A stretch of 64,000 nt of DNA from the NCBI RefSeq assembly GCF_900109745.1, contig NZ_FOAV01000002.1, forward strand, positions 721,729 to 785,728. Reading direction: 5' to 3'. This document shows, in pieces, positions 21,286 through 30,932 of this stretch. Within the stretch, counting starts at the first letter, position 1. The number at the start of each line of letters is the position of its first letter. The notes below the pieces were generated by a model. That model saw nothing but the letters and a program-made list of their open reading frames with translations, had not been told where the DNA came from and did no database searches. Position numbers and translations under genes: made by a program. The DNA comes from Roseateles sp. YR242 (GTDB lineage: Bacteria > Pseudomonadota > Gammaproteobacteria > Burkholderiales > Burkholderiaceae_C).

Positions 21286-22574
21286 CTCGCTGCCGGGGCA
21301 GTGGCCGGGCGGCTCCGGGTCTGGGATGACGATGAGAAGTGGGAGCCCGCGGGCGCGGTATGCGGTCTTGTGTTCGTTGACGGCCCCTCCCTGAGCGACG
21401 GACTTTCATTGTCCGAGTCCGATATTTCTTCGTCGGTCGGGCTCGGCGGATCCAGCGGGAGCATGGCCGCACCGGACACGACGGGCGGGGCACTCCGTGG
21501 CCATGGCTGGCGGCCTGCATGGAGATCGGGCTCCTCGTCAGAACGCAACTCGGGCAACTGCCTCTGGAGCTGGCGAGTCAGTTGGTCGGCGTTATGCAGA
21601 TCCCAGCTTGCGGCCCTTTCGCCACGGCGCGGCGGCTGCACCAGCAGACGCTGAAGGTCAAAGCGCAGCGATTTCCCGAAGAGTGCCAGGGTGCCGCGAA
21701 CCGCCTCTTCCTGGAGCGGCTGGAGCGTGCCTGCGGCTGGGGTTTGATAGCCCCATGTATATTCGAATGCGCCTTGGACACGCTTGAGCACCTCGTGCGC
21801 GACCAACAGCATAGCCGCGCTCTGCTTCTCCTGCAGGCGCTTGGCGGCGCCATTGAGCTCTGCAGCGGTCATTGCCCCCCCCGGGCCCGCAACCGCCGGC
21901 CTGCTGCTGTCGGCCAGTTCGAACCCGAACCCGAACCCGGTGAGCAGGTCCTGCACTCGGCGGTCAAGCAGTTCCTTGTTGCCGGCGAGGCGGAAATCCG
22001 TCGACCGGAGATAGGACGACAAGATGTTTTCATAAAGCATCTTCCGGATGGCATGCGCATCTTGGCCGCCTTCCGCGCGACACCGCAGGAAAGTGAGGGC
22101 GCCCCCCAGGACCTTGGCGGGTTGTGCCCCGGGCTCGACCAGCCGCCGCGCCAGCATGCCGCAAACCACCGAGCGGTCCGAGAGATCGACTGACCCTTCG
22201 TGCAGCAATCTGACCACCGCCAATAGCCACCGCTTGCCGTGGCCCATCATTTGCGCGTATTGCTCATGGTCATCCTGCAGGAAAGGGCCCAGTTTCATCA
22301 GCGCCTCACCTGCCTCTCCACGTGGATCGACATCGGCCAGCATCGCCCCCAGAAGGCTCAGCGCCGTAGCAATTTCGAGCCGAGCGAGACCTGCCTGGGG
22401 GGAGCGGAGGAAGACGGGGAAAGTACAGTCCCCGTCGAAGAAGGCTTGCGGCGACAGCGCAATGTTCAAGCCCTGCTCCCGCTCGGAGAAGGACATGGTT
22501 GCGATCGCTGCCGAGGCTTCCTCTTCCAGCGTTGCCCATCGATGCGGCGCGCCCGCGCCTGGAATGTGATTCAT
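21210..22574 (-). CDS. Protein of unknown function with Ser/Pro-rich tail
   Basis: 454 residues from the ATG at 22574, which has a strong GGGAGGCG ribosome site; the frame continues to 22715 without one. I do not recognise the family. Residues 1-340 look helical and soluble, with many leucines and no signal peptide or membrane segment. The last ~110 residues are low-complexity (SPTDEEISDSDNESPS, SSSSQTRSRPATAPA, GGTGGASRRG). Some rarer codons and a patchy lower GC distinguish it from the flanking metabolic genes. A secreted effector or a lineage-specific regulator are both possible; neither is shown. It ends inside the pirin gene on the other strand. Confidence 0.7.
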   Translation of the reverse strand: MNHIPGAGAPHRWATLEEEASAAIATMSFSEREQGLNIALSPQAFFDGDCTFPVFLRSPQAGLARLEIATALSLLGAMLADVDPRGEAGEALMKLGPFLQDDHEQYAQMMGHGKRWLLAVVRLLHEGSVDLSDRSVVCGMLARRLVEPGAQPAKVLGGALTFLRCRAEGGQDAHAIRKMLYENILSSYLRSTDFRLAGNKELLDRRVQDLLTGFGFGFELADSSRPAVAGPGGAMTAAELNGAAKRLQEKQSAAMLLVAHEVLKRVQGAFEYTWGYQTPAAGTLQPLQEEAVRGTLALFGKSLRFDLQRLLVQPPRRGERAASWDLHNADQLTRQLQRQLPELRSDEEPDLHAGRQPWPRSAPPVVSGAAMLPLDPPSPTDEEISDSDNESPSLREGPSTNTRPHTAPAGSHFSSSSQTRSRPATAPAASQDKGVGGTGVFSGGTGGASRRGPL

Positions 22575-22666
22575 GAGTCGCCTCCCGATATTGGTGTGCG
22601 ATCTCAGTCGGGCGAAGGCTGTAGAAGTTCGCCTCAAGAGCAGGGCAAGCGCGGGGCGTACATGCG

Positions 22667-22697
22667 GCATGGGCAGGCCCACTGGCCCTGCCCATGC
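22667..22697 (-). terminator. Strong hairpin between the unknown gene and the second pirin
   Basis: GCATGGGCAGG (22667-22677) and CCTGCCCATGC (22687-22697) are perfect 11-bp arms with a 9-nt loop. It lies 39 bp after the stop of the minus-strand pirin gene and may end that transcript. No T-run. Confidence 0.5.
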
Positions 22698-22705
22698 GGC
22701 ACTCG

Positions 22706-22740
22706 TGTCAGGCACCTCTTGTCAGGTGCCTCGTGTCAGG
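22706..22740. repeat. Three TGTCAGG direct repeats with nested hairpin
   Basis: TGTCAGG occurs three times at about 14-bp spacing (first near 22706, last at the pirin stop codon). Between them GGCACCT (22711-22717) and AGGTGCC (22724-22730) form a 7-bp hairpin. The last copy includes the end of the pirin gene. Confidence 0.5.
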
Positions 22741-23611
22741 CGAAACGTCCGGCCTGGAAGTCCCGCACCGCCTGCAGCAGCTCACCCTCGGTATTCATGA
22801 CGAAGGGGCCGTACTGCGCGATGGGCTCATTCAGCGGCTTGCCCGCGATCAGGATGAGCCGCGCGCCTTCCTCTGCTGCATCAAAGCGCACACCGTCGGC
22901 GCCGGCCGTGTTGGCCAGGATGGCCATGCGCCCGGCGGGCACCTTGCAACCGGTGTCGAAGCGCACCGCGCCGCGATAGACATACAGGAAGGCGTTGTGG
23001 CCCTCCGGAATGGCTTGCTCGAAATGCGCCCCAGGTTGCAGGTGAACATCGAGGTACAGCGGCAAGGTGGCATCACGCTGGATCGCGCCGGCCACACCGT
23101 GGCTGTCACCCGCAATCACCCGGACCGTGGCACCCGGCAGCGAGACCTCGGGGATCTCACCGCTGGGAATGTCGCGGTACCAAGGGTCGCGCATCTTGTC
23201 GCGGCCCGGCAGGTTGAGCCACAGCTGAAAGCCTTCCATGCGGCCTTCCTGCTGTTCCGGCAGCTCCGAATGGACCACGCCACGCCCGGCGGTCATCCAT
23301 TGCACACCGCCGCTGCCCAGCAGGCCTTCATTGCCTGCCGAGTCGCGATGGCGCATGCGGCCTTCGAGCATGTAGGTCACGGTCTCGAAACCCCGGTGCG
23401 GATGATCGGGAAAACCGGCGATGTAGTCGTCAGCGTTGTCGGTGCCGAAGGCATCGAGCATCAGGAAAGGGTCAAGCCGGCGCTGCAGGTCCTGGGTCAG
23501 CACGCGGGTGAGCTTGACGCCCGCCCCGTCGCTGGTGGCCATTCCCTGGACCAGGCGCTCAACCTGGCGAGGTGTCGCGATGGTGGAGACCGGGGAAACA
23601 ACGGCAGACAT
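22736..23611 (-). CDS. Pirin family protein (second paralogue)
   Basis: 291 residues with an AGGAAAGGAA ribosome site. Metal-site blocks FPDHPHRGFETVTYMLEG and MTAGRGVVHSE lie near residues 67-110; the C-terminal cupin has PEGHNAFLYVYRGAV. It differs clearly from the pirin at 20,341 (less than half the positions appear alike on inspection), so it is not a recent duplicate. It sits 85 bp downstream of azoR on the same strand; pirin-azoreductase pairs are common in proteobacteria and fit a quinone or electrophile response. Confidence 0.9.
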   Translation of the reverse strand: MSAVVSPVSTIATPRQVERLVQGMATSDGAGVKLTRVLTQDLQRRLDPFLMLDAFGTDNADDYIAGFPDHPHRGFETVTYMLEGRMRHRDSAGNEGLLGSGGVQWMTAGRGVVHSELPEQQEGRMEGFQLWLNLPGRDKMRDPWYRDIPSGEIPEVSLPGATVRVIAGDSHGVAGAIQRDATLPLYLDVHLQPGAHFEQAIPEGHNAFLYVYRGAVRFDTGCKVPAGRMAILANTAGADGVRFDAAEEGARLILIAGKPLNEPIAQYGPFVMNTEGELLQAVRDFQAGRFA

Positions 23612-23696
23612 GACAGATTCCTTTCCTGTGAATCATCTGGGCTCAGAGGCGCCAGTGGGGGGGGGCCAACCAGCCCGAGGGCTGGAAGAGGCGCGC

Positions 23697-24323
23697 TCAG
23701 GCGGCCTGAGCTTCGCCCAGCAGGGCGGCGATTTCGGCACGGGCGCTGGCCAGGCCATGGGCGGTGGCTTCCGGCCCCATGTTCAGGCCCTCAGCGTAGA
23801 CGAAGTCCACGTTGGTCATGCCCAGGAAGCCCAGGGTCACCTGGAGGTAAGGCACCACATTGTCGGTGGCCTGGCCACGGTGCACACCGCCGCGCGAGGT
23901 CACCACGATCACCTTCTTGCCGGTGACCATGCCTTCGGGGCCATTGGCGCCATAACGGAAGGTCACGCCAGCACGGGCCACCGCGTCGATCCAGTTCTTG
24001 AGCTGCGAGCTCACGCCAAAGTTGATCATGGGCGCTGCGATCACGATGACATCGGCGGACTGCAGCTCGGAGATCAACGCGTCGTTCAACGCCACACGCG
24101 CTTGCTGCGAAGGGCTGCGCTGGTCGGCCGGGGTGAACAGCGCACCCAGCGCGGCTTCGTCCATCGGGGGCAGCGGGTTGGCGGACAGGTCGTGCACCAC
24201 GGCCTTGGCGCCGGCCTGGCGGGCCACGAGGCCAGCCACGACTTCATTGGCCAGCAGCGTGGACACGGAACCCTGGCCGTCTTGCAGGCGGCGGGCGCTG
24301 GAGTTGATTTGCAGAATGTTCAT
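23697..24323 (-). CDS. azoR: FMN-dependent NADH-azoreductase / quinone reductase
   Basis: 208 residues with GGAGAG before the ATG. The flavodoxin-like fold begins [49 protein letters not shown] and [11 protein letters not shown] are typical AzoR blocks for FMN binding. Two-electron reduction of quinones and azo compounds is the family activity. It is divergent from a LysR regulator with a dyad between them, and the pirin gene follows; the 85-bp gap holds a run of nine G at 23657-23665. Confidence 0.93.
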   Translation of the reverse strand: MNILQINSSARRLQDGQGSVSTLLANEVVAGLVARQAGAKAVVHDLSANPLPPMDEAALGALFTPADQRSPSQQARVALNDALISELQSADVIVIAAPMINFGVSSQLKNWIDAVARAGVTFRYGANGPEGMVTGKKVIVVTSRGGVHRGQATDNVVPYLQVTLGFLGMTNVDFVYAEGLNMGPEATAHGLASARAEIAALLGEAQAA

Positions 24324-24411
24324 GGTGACTCTCCGGGTTGATCAGGTGTGTGAGGGAATGGCTTCACTGTATTGATCCCCTCTGCGCACCGGAAGACTGC
24401 GCTTTGGATAA

Positions 24412-24435
24412 GATTGTTCCACTGATAGAACAATC
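24412..24435. promoter_or_regulatory. Dyad in the azoR-lysR intergenic region, probable LysR site
   Basis: GATTGTTC (24412-24419) and GAACAATC (24428-24435) are perfect 8-bp arms with an 8-nt spacer, 23 bp ahead of the LysR start. LysR-type sites are interrupted dyads in divergent intergenic regions, so this is the natural candidate for the neighbouring regulator. Confidence 0.65.
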
Positions 24436-24458
24436 GGGGCCTCACGGCCCCCACCGCC

Positions 24459-25403
24459 ATGAGCCTGGATGCCGACGACCTGCTGGTATTTGCCCGTGTG
24501 ATGGAAGCCGGCAGCTTCAGCCGCGCGGCGGAGCGTCTTCATCTGCCCAAATCCACCGTATCCCGGCGCATTGCCGCGCTGGAAGAGCGTCTGGGCGAGA
24601 AGCTGCTGCAGCGCAGCACCCGGCGGTTGAACCTGACCGAGTTCGGCCAGGGCGTGCTGGACCATGCCCGCGCATTGGCCGGCGAGGTGGACAGCGCACT
24701 GGCACTGGCCCTGCATCGCCAGCAGCGCCCCACCGGACGGCTGCGCGTGTCCATGCCGGCGGATTTCGCCCATCAGATGCTGCGCCCCATGCTCAGCCAG
24801 TTTGTGGGTGACTATCCGGAAGTCCAGCTGGAGCTGGACCTGTCACCCCGCCGGGTGGACCTGATTGCCGAAGGTTTCGACATCGCGGTGCGCATGGGGG
24901 AGTTGCCACCCGACAGCCAACTGGCCGCGCGTCGCATGGCCATGTTTGGCAGCGGTCTGTATGCCGCACCCGCCTACCTGCAGCGCCACGGTGAGCCCCA
25001 GATGCCGGAGGGGCTCACCAGCATGCATGGGCTGATGATTCTGGGGCGGGCCGGCGACCCCCTGCCGTGGCGCCTGTTCGGCATTCACGACGGCACGGCG
25101 GACGAGCAGCGCACCTGGGTGGGCGTGCCGGAGCGGCGCACCTTGGTGAATGCGCCGGACATGCTGTTGCATATGGCCCGCGCGGGCCTGGGGATCACCT
25201 GGGTGGGCAACCAATATGCGCAGACCTTCGTGGATCAAGGGGAGCTGGTGCGGGTGCTGCCGCAATGGTGTGCGGAACCCTCGACCTGCTGGGCGGTGTT
25301 CCCGCAGCGGCGGCTGATGCCGCTGCGCACGCGGGTGTTCCTCGATGCCATGGCGGCGACGCTGTCGCCGTTCGACCAGTCCGGGATGTTCAAGCAGCGC
25401 TAA
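24459..25403 (+). CDS. LysR family transcriptional regulator
   Basis: 314 residues. The N-terminal winged HTH (LLVFARVMEAGSFSRAAERLHLPKSTVSRRIAALEERLGEKLL, split over residues 8-50) is canonical, followed by a LysR substrate-binding domain (LRVSMPADFAHQML; LVNAPDMLLHMARAGLGITW). It is divergent from azoR and likely controls azoR and the pirin gene, in the way of LTTRs that sense quinones or electrophiles; the inducer is unknown. Confidence 0.92.
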   Translation: MSLDADDLLVFARVMEAGSFSRAAERLHLPKSTVSRRIAALEERLGEKLLQRSTRRLNLTEFGQGVLDHARALAGEVDSALALALHRQQRPTGRLRVSMPADFAHQMLRPMLSQFVGDYPEVQLELDLSPRRVDLIAEGFDIAVRMGELPPDSQLAARRMAMFGSGLYAAPAYLQRHGEPQMPEGLTSMHGLMILGRAGDPLPWRLFGIHDGTADEQRTWVGVPERRTLVNAPDMLLHMARAGLGITWVGNQYAQTFVDQGELVRVLPQWCAEPSTCWAVFPQRRLMPLRTRVFLDAMAATLSPFDQSGMFKQR

Positions 25404-25421
25404 GCCGGCCCCGGATGGCCC

Positions 25422-26198
25422 TCAGTCCATCTGGAAGCCGATTTCGACGCTGACCGAGCGCGGCTTGTTCACTGGCGCAAAGCGCCACTGCTTGACGGCA
25501 GCAATTGCTGCCGCGCTGAGTTTGCGGTCCGGCGACTTGGTGGCCTCGACGGCATCCACCGAGCCATCCGGCTGTACGGTGAACTTCACCATGACCGAGC
25601 CATTGCGTTGCTGGGACAGCAGCGAACGCGGGTACTCCGGGTCCACCTTGCTGAGCAGGCGCAAAGGCGACTCTTCCTCCGCCACCGGTGCCGGCTCGGG
25701 CTCGGGTTGCGGCAGAGCCGGTGTGCCCACGACAGGCGTGGTGGCCGGGGCGGCCATGGCCATCACCTCGGGTACACGGCCCATGAAGGCGGGGGCGGTG
25801 GTCTGCTGGGTCTGGGTGTCGGCAGGCGTGGCCGTGGCGGCTGCCGCCACGGTCTTGCTGTCGTCCTCCGCCTTGCGCGCTGGTGCAGCGGCCTTGGCCA
25901 CCACAGTCGGCGCCTTGGGCTCGGCCTTGGCTTCGTGTTTTTCAGGCTTGTCGGGCTTGTCGGCCTTCTTGGTCTCGCCCTTTTCCGCGTGGAACTTGAT
26001 CCACTGGAAGACCTTGTCCGCATCGCGCTTGGCACGCTCGACATCGCTGAGCTGCTGGGCCTTGGGGTCGGTTGCCGCAGCGCCTGCAGCGCTGGAAGCA
26101 TTCGCCCCCGGCGTCTGCGCGCTCGCACCCCCACCCACCAGCAACAGGCACACGGACAGACAGCTTGGCCAGATGACCTTGAAACTACGGCTGCTCAT
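25422..26198 (-). CDS. TonB-like periplasmic energy-transducer protein
   Basis: 258 residues from the ATG at 26198 with a GAGGGTGGGA site; a longer frame to 26282 lacks one. An N-terminal hydrophobic segment (VIWPSCLSVCLLLVGGGASAQ) looks like a cleavable signal rather than a classical TonB anchor. A long Ala/Pro/Lys/Glu-rich spacer spans residues ~35-165, then a TonB C-terminal domain (VDPEYPRSLLSQQRNGSVMVKFTVQ and AAIAAVKQWRFAPV). No ExbB/ExbD genes are near, and the missing N-terminal anchor may mean it is an AgmX/TonB-C-type periplasmic protein rather than a true TonB. Confidence 0.82.
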   Translation of the reverse strand: MSSRSFKVIWPSCLSVCLLLVGGGASAQTPGANASSAAGAAATDPKAQQLSDVERAKRDADKVFQWIKFHAEKGETKKADKPDKPEKHEAKAEPKAPTVVAKAAAPARKAEDDSKTVAAAATATPADTQTQQTTAPAFMGRVPEVMAMAAPATTPVVGTPALPQPEPEPAPVAEEESPLRLLSKVDPEYPRSLLSQQRNGSVMVKFTVQPDGSVDAVEATKSPDRKLSAAAIAAVKQWRFAPVNKPRSVSVEIGFQMD

Positions 26199-26526
26199 GA
26201 TTCCCACCCTCTTGAAGCTTGGTCGCCGATTCTTCTTTGTAAACAATTGCGCGGCGAGGAGCGACAAAGTGTAAGAAGTCACCCGCGCGACCTCTCCTCA
26301 GTGTTTGCCCGGGGTCCGGGTCCGGAATGATGGAGTTGTCGGAAATTTCACAAATCGTCACAGGCTCTCCAGCGCCGATATATTGGCGCCGCATGTGCTT
26401 ATGCGTGGTCATGGCGCTGGCACGGTGCTGAATGGGGCCTCGCGGTGCATGCAGCACCATGGGCGGGCGCACCGCACCAGTTCGCCCACCACGGCCTGCG
26501 CCAGGAAACCGTCACGGGCATGGCGC
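26199..26526. other. Intergenic region upstream of the TonB-like and thiamine genes
   Basis: No gene supported on either strand. GGTGCTG and CAGCACC form a 7-bp, 21-nt-loop dyad around 26423-26457, and GCGCC-N8-GGCGC surrounds an AT-rich GATATATT core near 26380. Neither could be tied to a known regulator. The promoter of the TonB-like gene must lie near 26,230-26,290, where I see no convincing -35/-10 pair. Confidence 0.5.
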
Positions 26527-26556
26527 TTGAGCCACCGCCGTGAAGGCTCCTATACT
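26527..26556 (+). promoter_or_regulatory. Promoter of the thiamine operon
   Basis: TTGAGC at 26527-26532 and TATACT at 26551-26556 with an 18-bp spacer. Transcription would start about seven bases later, at the first stem of the TPP riboswitch. Confidence 0.7.
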
Positions 26557-26562
26557 GCGCGC

Positions 26563-28755
<2,193 letters not shown>

Positions 28756-28758
28756 GCC

Positions 28759-29907
28759 ATGGCCAGGATCGTCATGGCGGGTGCTGGTCTGGCCGGCCGC
28801 CTGTTTGCATGGGCCCTGGGTCGCGCCGGGCATGAGGTGCTGGTGTTCGATGCGGCCCAAGGGCCGGCCCCGTCTTTTGATGGCACCGGCGCGGCGGCAT
28901 TCACCGCCGCCGGCATGCTGAGCCCGCTGGCGGAGCAGGAACAGGGCGGCGCCCAGGTGGCGGCATGGGGCTGGCGTTCCCTGGCGCTGTGGCCCGCCAT
29001 CGTGGCGGCGCTGCCGACCCCGGTGCCGTTCCGCCGCGAGGGCAGCCTGCTGCTGGCGCACCGGAGCGACCTGGGGGCCGCCCAGCGGGCGCTCGCCCGC
29101 ATGCCCGGCGCCGTGCCCTTGGACCCGGCAGGGCTGCAAGGCCTGGAACCGGAACTGTTGCCCGGCCTGCAGGGCTGGCTGCTGCCCGGGGAGGGGCAGA
29201 TCGCCCCTGTGGCCGCCATGGTTGGCCTGTGGGCGGGCACGGGTGCCAGCGGTGTCCAGCCTGTCCAAGGTGTTCAACCTGTCCAGTGGCATTGGGGCTG
29301 CGCCGTGGCCGAGGTGCATCCACGTGGCCTGGTTCTGCAGGACGGCCGACGCTGGGCCGGCGACTGGGCCATCGACACCCGTGGCCTGGGCGCCAGCCCG
29401 ACGCTGCCGGTCCGTGGGGTCCGCGGTGAGATCGTGACGCTGGGGCTGCCCTCGCACGGCCTGCGACGGCCGCTGCGCTTGCTGCACCCGCGCCACCGCG
29501 TCTACCTCGTGCCACGCACGGCGGACGAAATCGCAGTCGGCGCCAGCGAGATCGAGAGCGAGGACCGCAGCCCCGTCTCCCTGCGCTCTGCTGTGGAGCT
29601 CATGGCCGCGGCGCACAGCGTCATGCCGGCCCTGGCGGAAGCGCGCATCCTGCGCATGGACCGGCACCTGCGGCCGGCCTTGCCGGACAACCTGCCGCTG
29701 GCGCATTGCGAACCGGGACTGGTCCGGCTCAATGGCCTGTACCGGCACGGCTGGCTGCTGGCACCCGCGCTGGTGGAGGCGATGTTGATGGAGGCCGGGC
29801 TCGGACCGCTCGTGCCCGCCGACAGGCACCCGACCAACCTCCCCGCCGCGTTCAACAACCCGTGCAGCGCGGTGCGCGCACCACAGAAACACCACCATGA
29901 CGCCTGA
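28759..29907 (+). CDS. thiO: Glycine oxidase-like FAD enzyme of thiamine synthesis
   Basis: 382 residues. A Rossmann FAD motif (IVMAGAGLAGRLFAWALGRAG, residues ~4-24) and a DAO-type C-terminal block (LNGLYRHGWLLAPALVEAML) identify a D-amino-acid oxidase fold; position between thiC and thiS gives the ThiO assignment, supplying dehydroglycine for the thiazole. The middle has a triplicated VQPVQGVQPVQ stretch near residue 172. It starts 3 bp after thiC and its last 11 bp overlap thiS. Confidence 0.88.
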   Translation: MARIVMAGAGLAGRLFAWALGRAGHEVLVFDAAQGPAPSFDGTGAAAFTAAGMLSPLAEQEQGGAQVAAWGWRSLALWPAIVAALPTPVPFRREGSLLLAHRSDLGAAQRALARMPGAVPLDPAGLQGLEPELLPGLQGWLLPGEGQIAPVAAMVGLWAGTGASGVQPVQGVQPVQWHWGCAVAEVHPRGLVLQDGRRWAGDWAIDTRGLGASPTLPVRGVRGEIVTLGLPSHGLRRPLRLLHPRHRVYLVPRTADEIAVGASEIESEDRSPVSLRSAVELMAAAHSVMPALAEARILRMDRHLRPALPDNLPLAHCEPGLVRLNGLYRHGWLLAPALVEAMLMEAGLGPLVPADRHPTNLPAAFNNPCSAVRAPQKHHHDA

Positions 29908-30112
29908 CTTCATCACTGTGCGCCTGGACGACCGTCCATTGCAGTTGCCCATGGGCACGAGCGTGCGGGACCTGCTGGACCGCGAGTCGCTGGCGGCCAC
30001 CGCCGTCGCCACGGCCGTGAACGGCCGATTTGTGCCCCGCGCCGCAAGGGCTTCCACGCCGCTGGCCGATGGCGACCAGGTGCTGCTGTTCCAACCTATC
30101 GTCGGAGGCTGA
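29897..30112 (+). CDS. thiS: Sulphur carrier protein ThiS
   Basis: 71 residues with the beta-grasp fold and the obligatory C-terminal Gly-Gly (QPIVGG) that is adenylated and thiocarboxylated. VRLDDRPLQLPMGTSVRDLL and ATAVNGRFVPR follow family spacing. Starts inside the end of thiO and lies directly before thiG. The adenylating enzyme ThiF is not in the operon. Confidence 0.95.
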   Translation: MTPDFITVRLDDRPLQLPMGTSVRDLLDRESLAATAVATAVNGRFVPRAARASTPLADGDQVLLFQPIVGG

Positions 30113-30113
30113 C

Positions 30114-30932
30114 ATGCCGTCCTTGTTCCCGGACTCACCGGATCCCCTGCGGATCGGCGGCGCCACCCTGAGCAGCCGCTTCTTCCTCGGCACCGCCGGC
30201 CACCCCAGCCCGGCCGTATTGCGCGCCGCCATCGAGGCTTCGGGCAGCGAGGTGCTCACCGTTGGCCTCAAACGCACGCTGCACAGTGGCGACAACGGCG
30301 CGCTGGCGCATGCACTGGCGGCCGCACGCGCACGCGGCGCGCGGCTGCTGCCCAACACCGCCGGCTGCCGCAGCGCCCACGAAGCCGTGGCGCTGGCACA
30401 TATGGCCCGCGAGCTTTACGACACGCCGTGGATCAAGCTGGAGGTGGTGGGTGACGAGCACACGCTGCAGCCCGACCCGTTCGAACTGCTGGCCGCTGCC
30501 ACCGCGCTGGCGCGCGAGGGTTTTGTGGTCTTCCCCTACTGCACCGAAGACCTGGTGCTGGGCCGGCGCCTGCTGGATGCCGGTTGCCCGCTGCTGATGC
30601 CCTGGGGCGCCCCCATCGGCTCCGGGCAGGGCCTGCTGCATCTGCAGGGGCTGCGCACGCTGCGCGAGCGGCTGCCGGACACGGTGCTGATCGTGGACGC
30701 GGGCATCGGCGCCCCCTCCCAGGCCGCGCAGGCCCTGGAGCTGGGTTATGACGCGGTACTGCTGAACAGCGCGGTGGCCCACGCCCAGGACCCGGTCGCC
30801 ATGGCCGGCGCATTCCGGGACGCCATCCGGGCCGGACGGCAGGCGTGGCGCGCCGGCCTGATGGCGCCGCAGTCCATGGCCGTGGCCAGCACGCCGGTGA
30901 GCGGGCATGCGTTCCTGCTGGGAGACGCCTGA
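30114..30932 (+). CDS. thiG: Thiazole synthase
   Basis: 272 residues from the ATG at 30114 with GGAGG five bases ahead. TIM-barrel enzyme building the thiazole phosphate from DXP, dehydroglycine and ThiS-thiocarboxylate. TPWIKLEVVGDEHTLQPD holds the Schiff-base lysine; LPNTAGCRSAHEAV, MPWGAPIGSGQGL and IVDAGIGAPSQA are characteristic. Its stop shares a base with the thiDE start (TGATG). Confidence 0.96.
   Translation: MPSLFPDSPDPLRIGGATLSSRFFLGTAGHPSPAVLRAAIEASGSEVLTVGLKRTLHSGDNGALAHALAAARARGARLLPNTAGCRSAHEAVALAHMARELYDTPWIKLEVVGDEHTLQPDPFELLAAATALAREGFVVFPYCTEDLVLGRRLLDAGCPLLMPWGAPIGSGQGLLHLQGLRTLRERLPDTVLIVDAGIGAPSQAAQALELGYDAVLLNSAVAHAQDPVAMAGAFRDAIRAGRQAWRAGLMAPQSMAVASTPVSGHAFLLGDA

Noticed and set aside
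22575-22660. hrpII/PIP-type box upstream of the unknown 454-aa gene
   Set aside because: Only one TTCG half is exact; the other reads TTGAG at the right spacing, which is too weak to claim.
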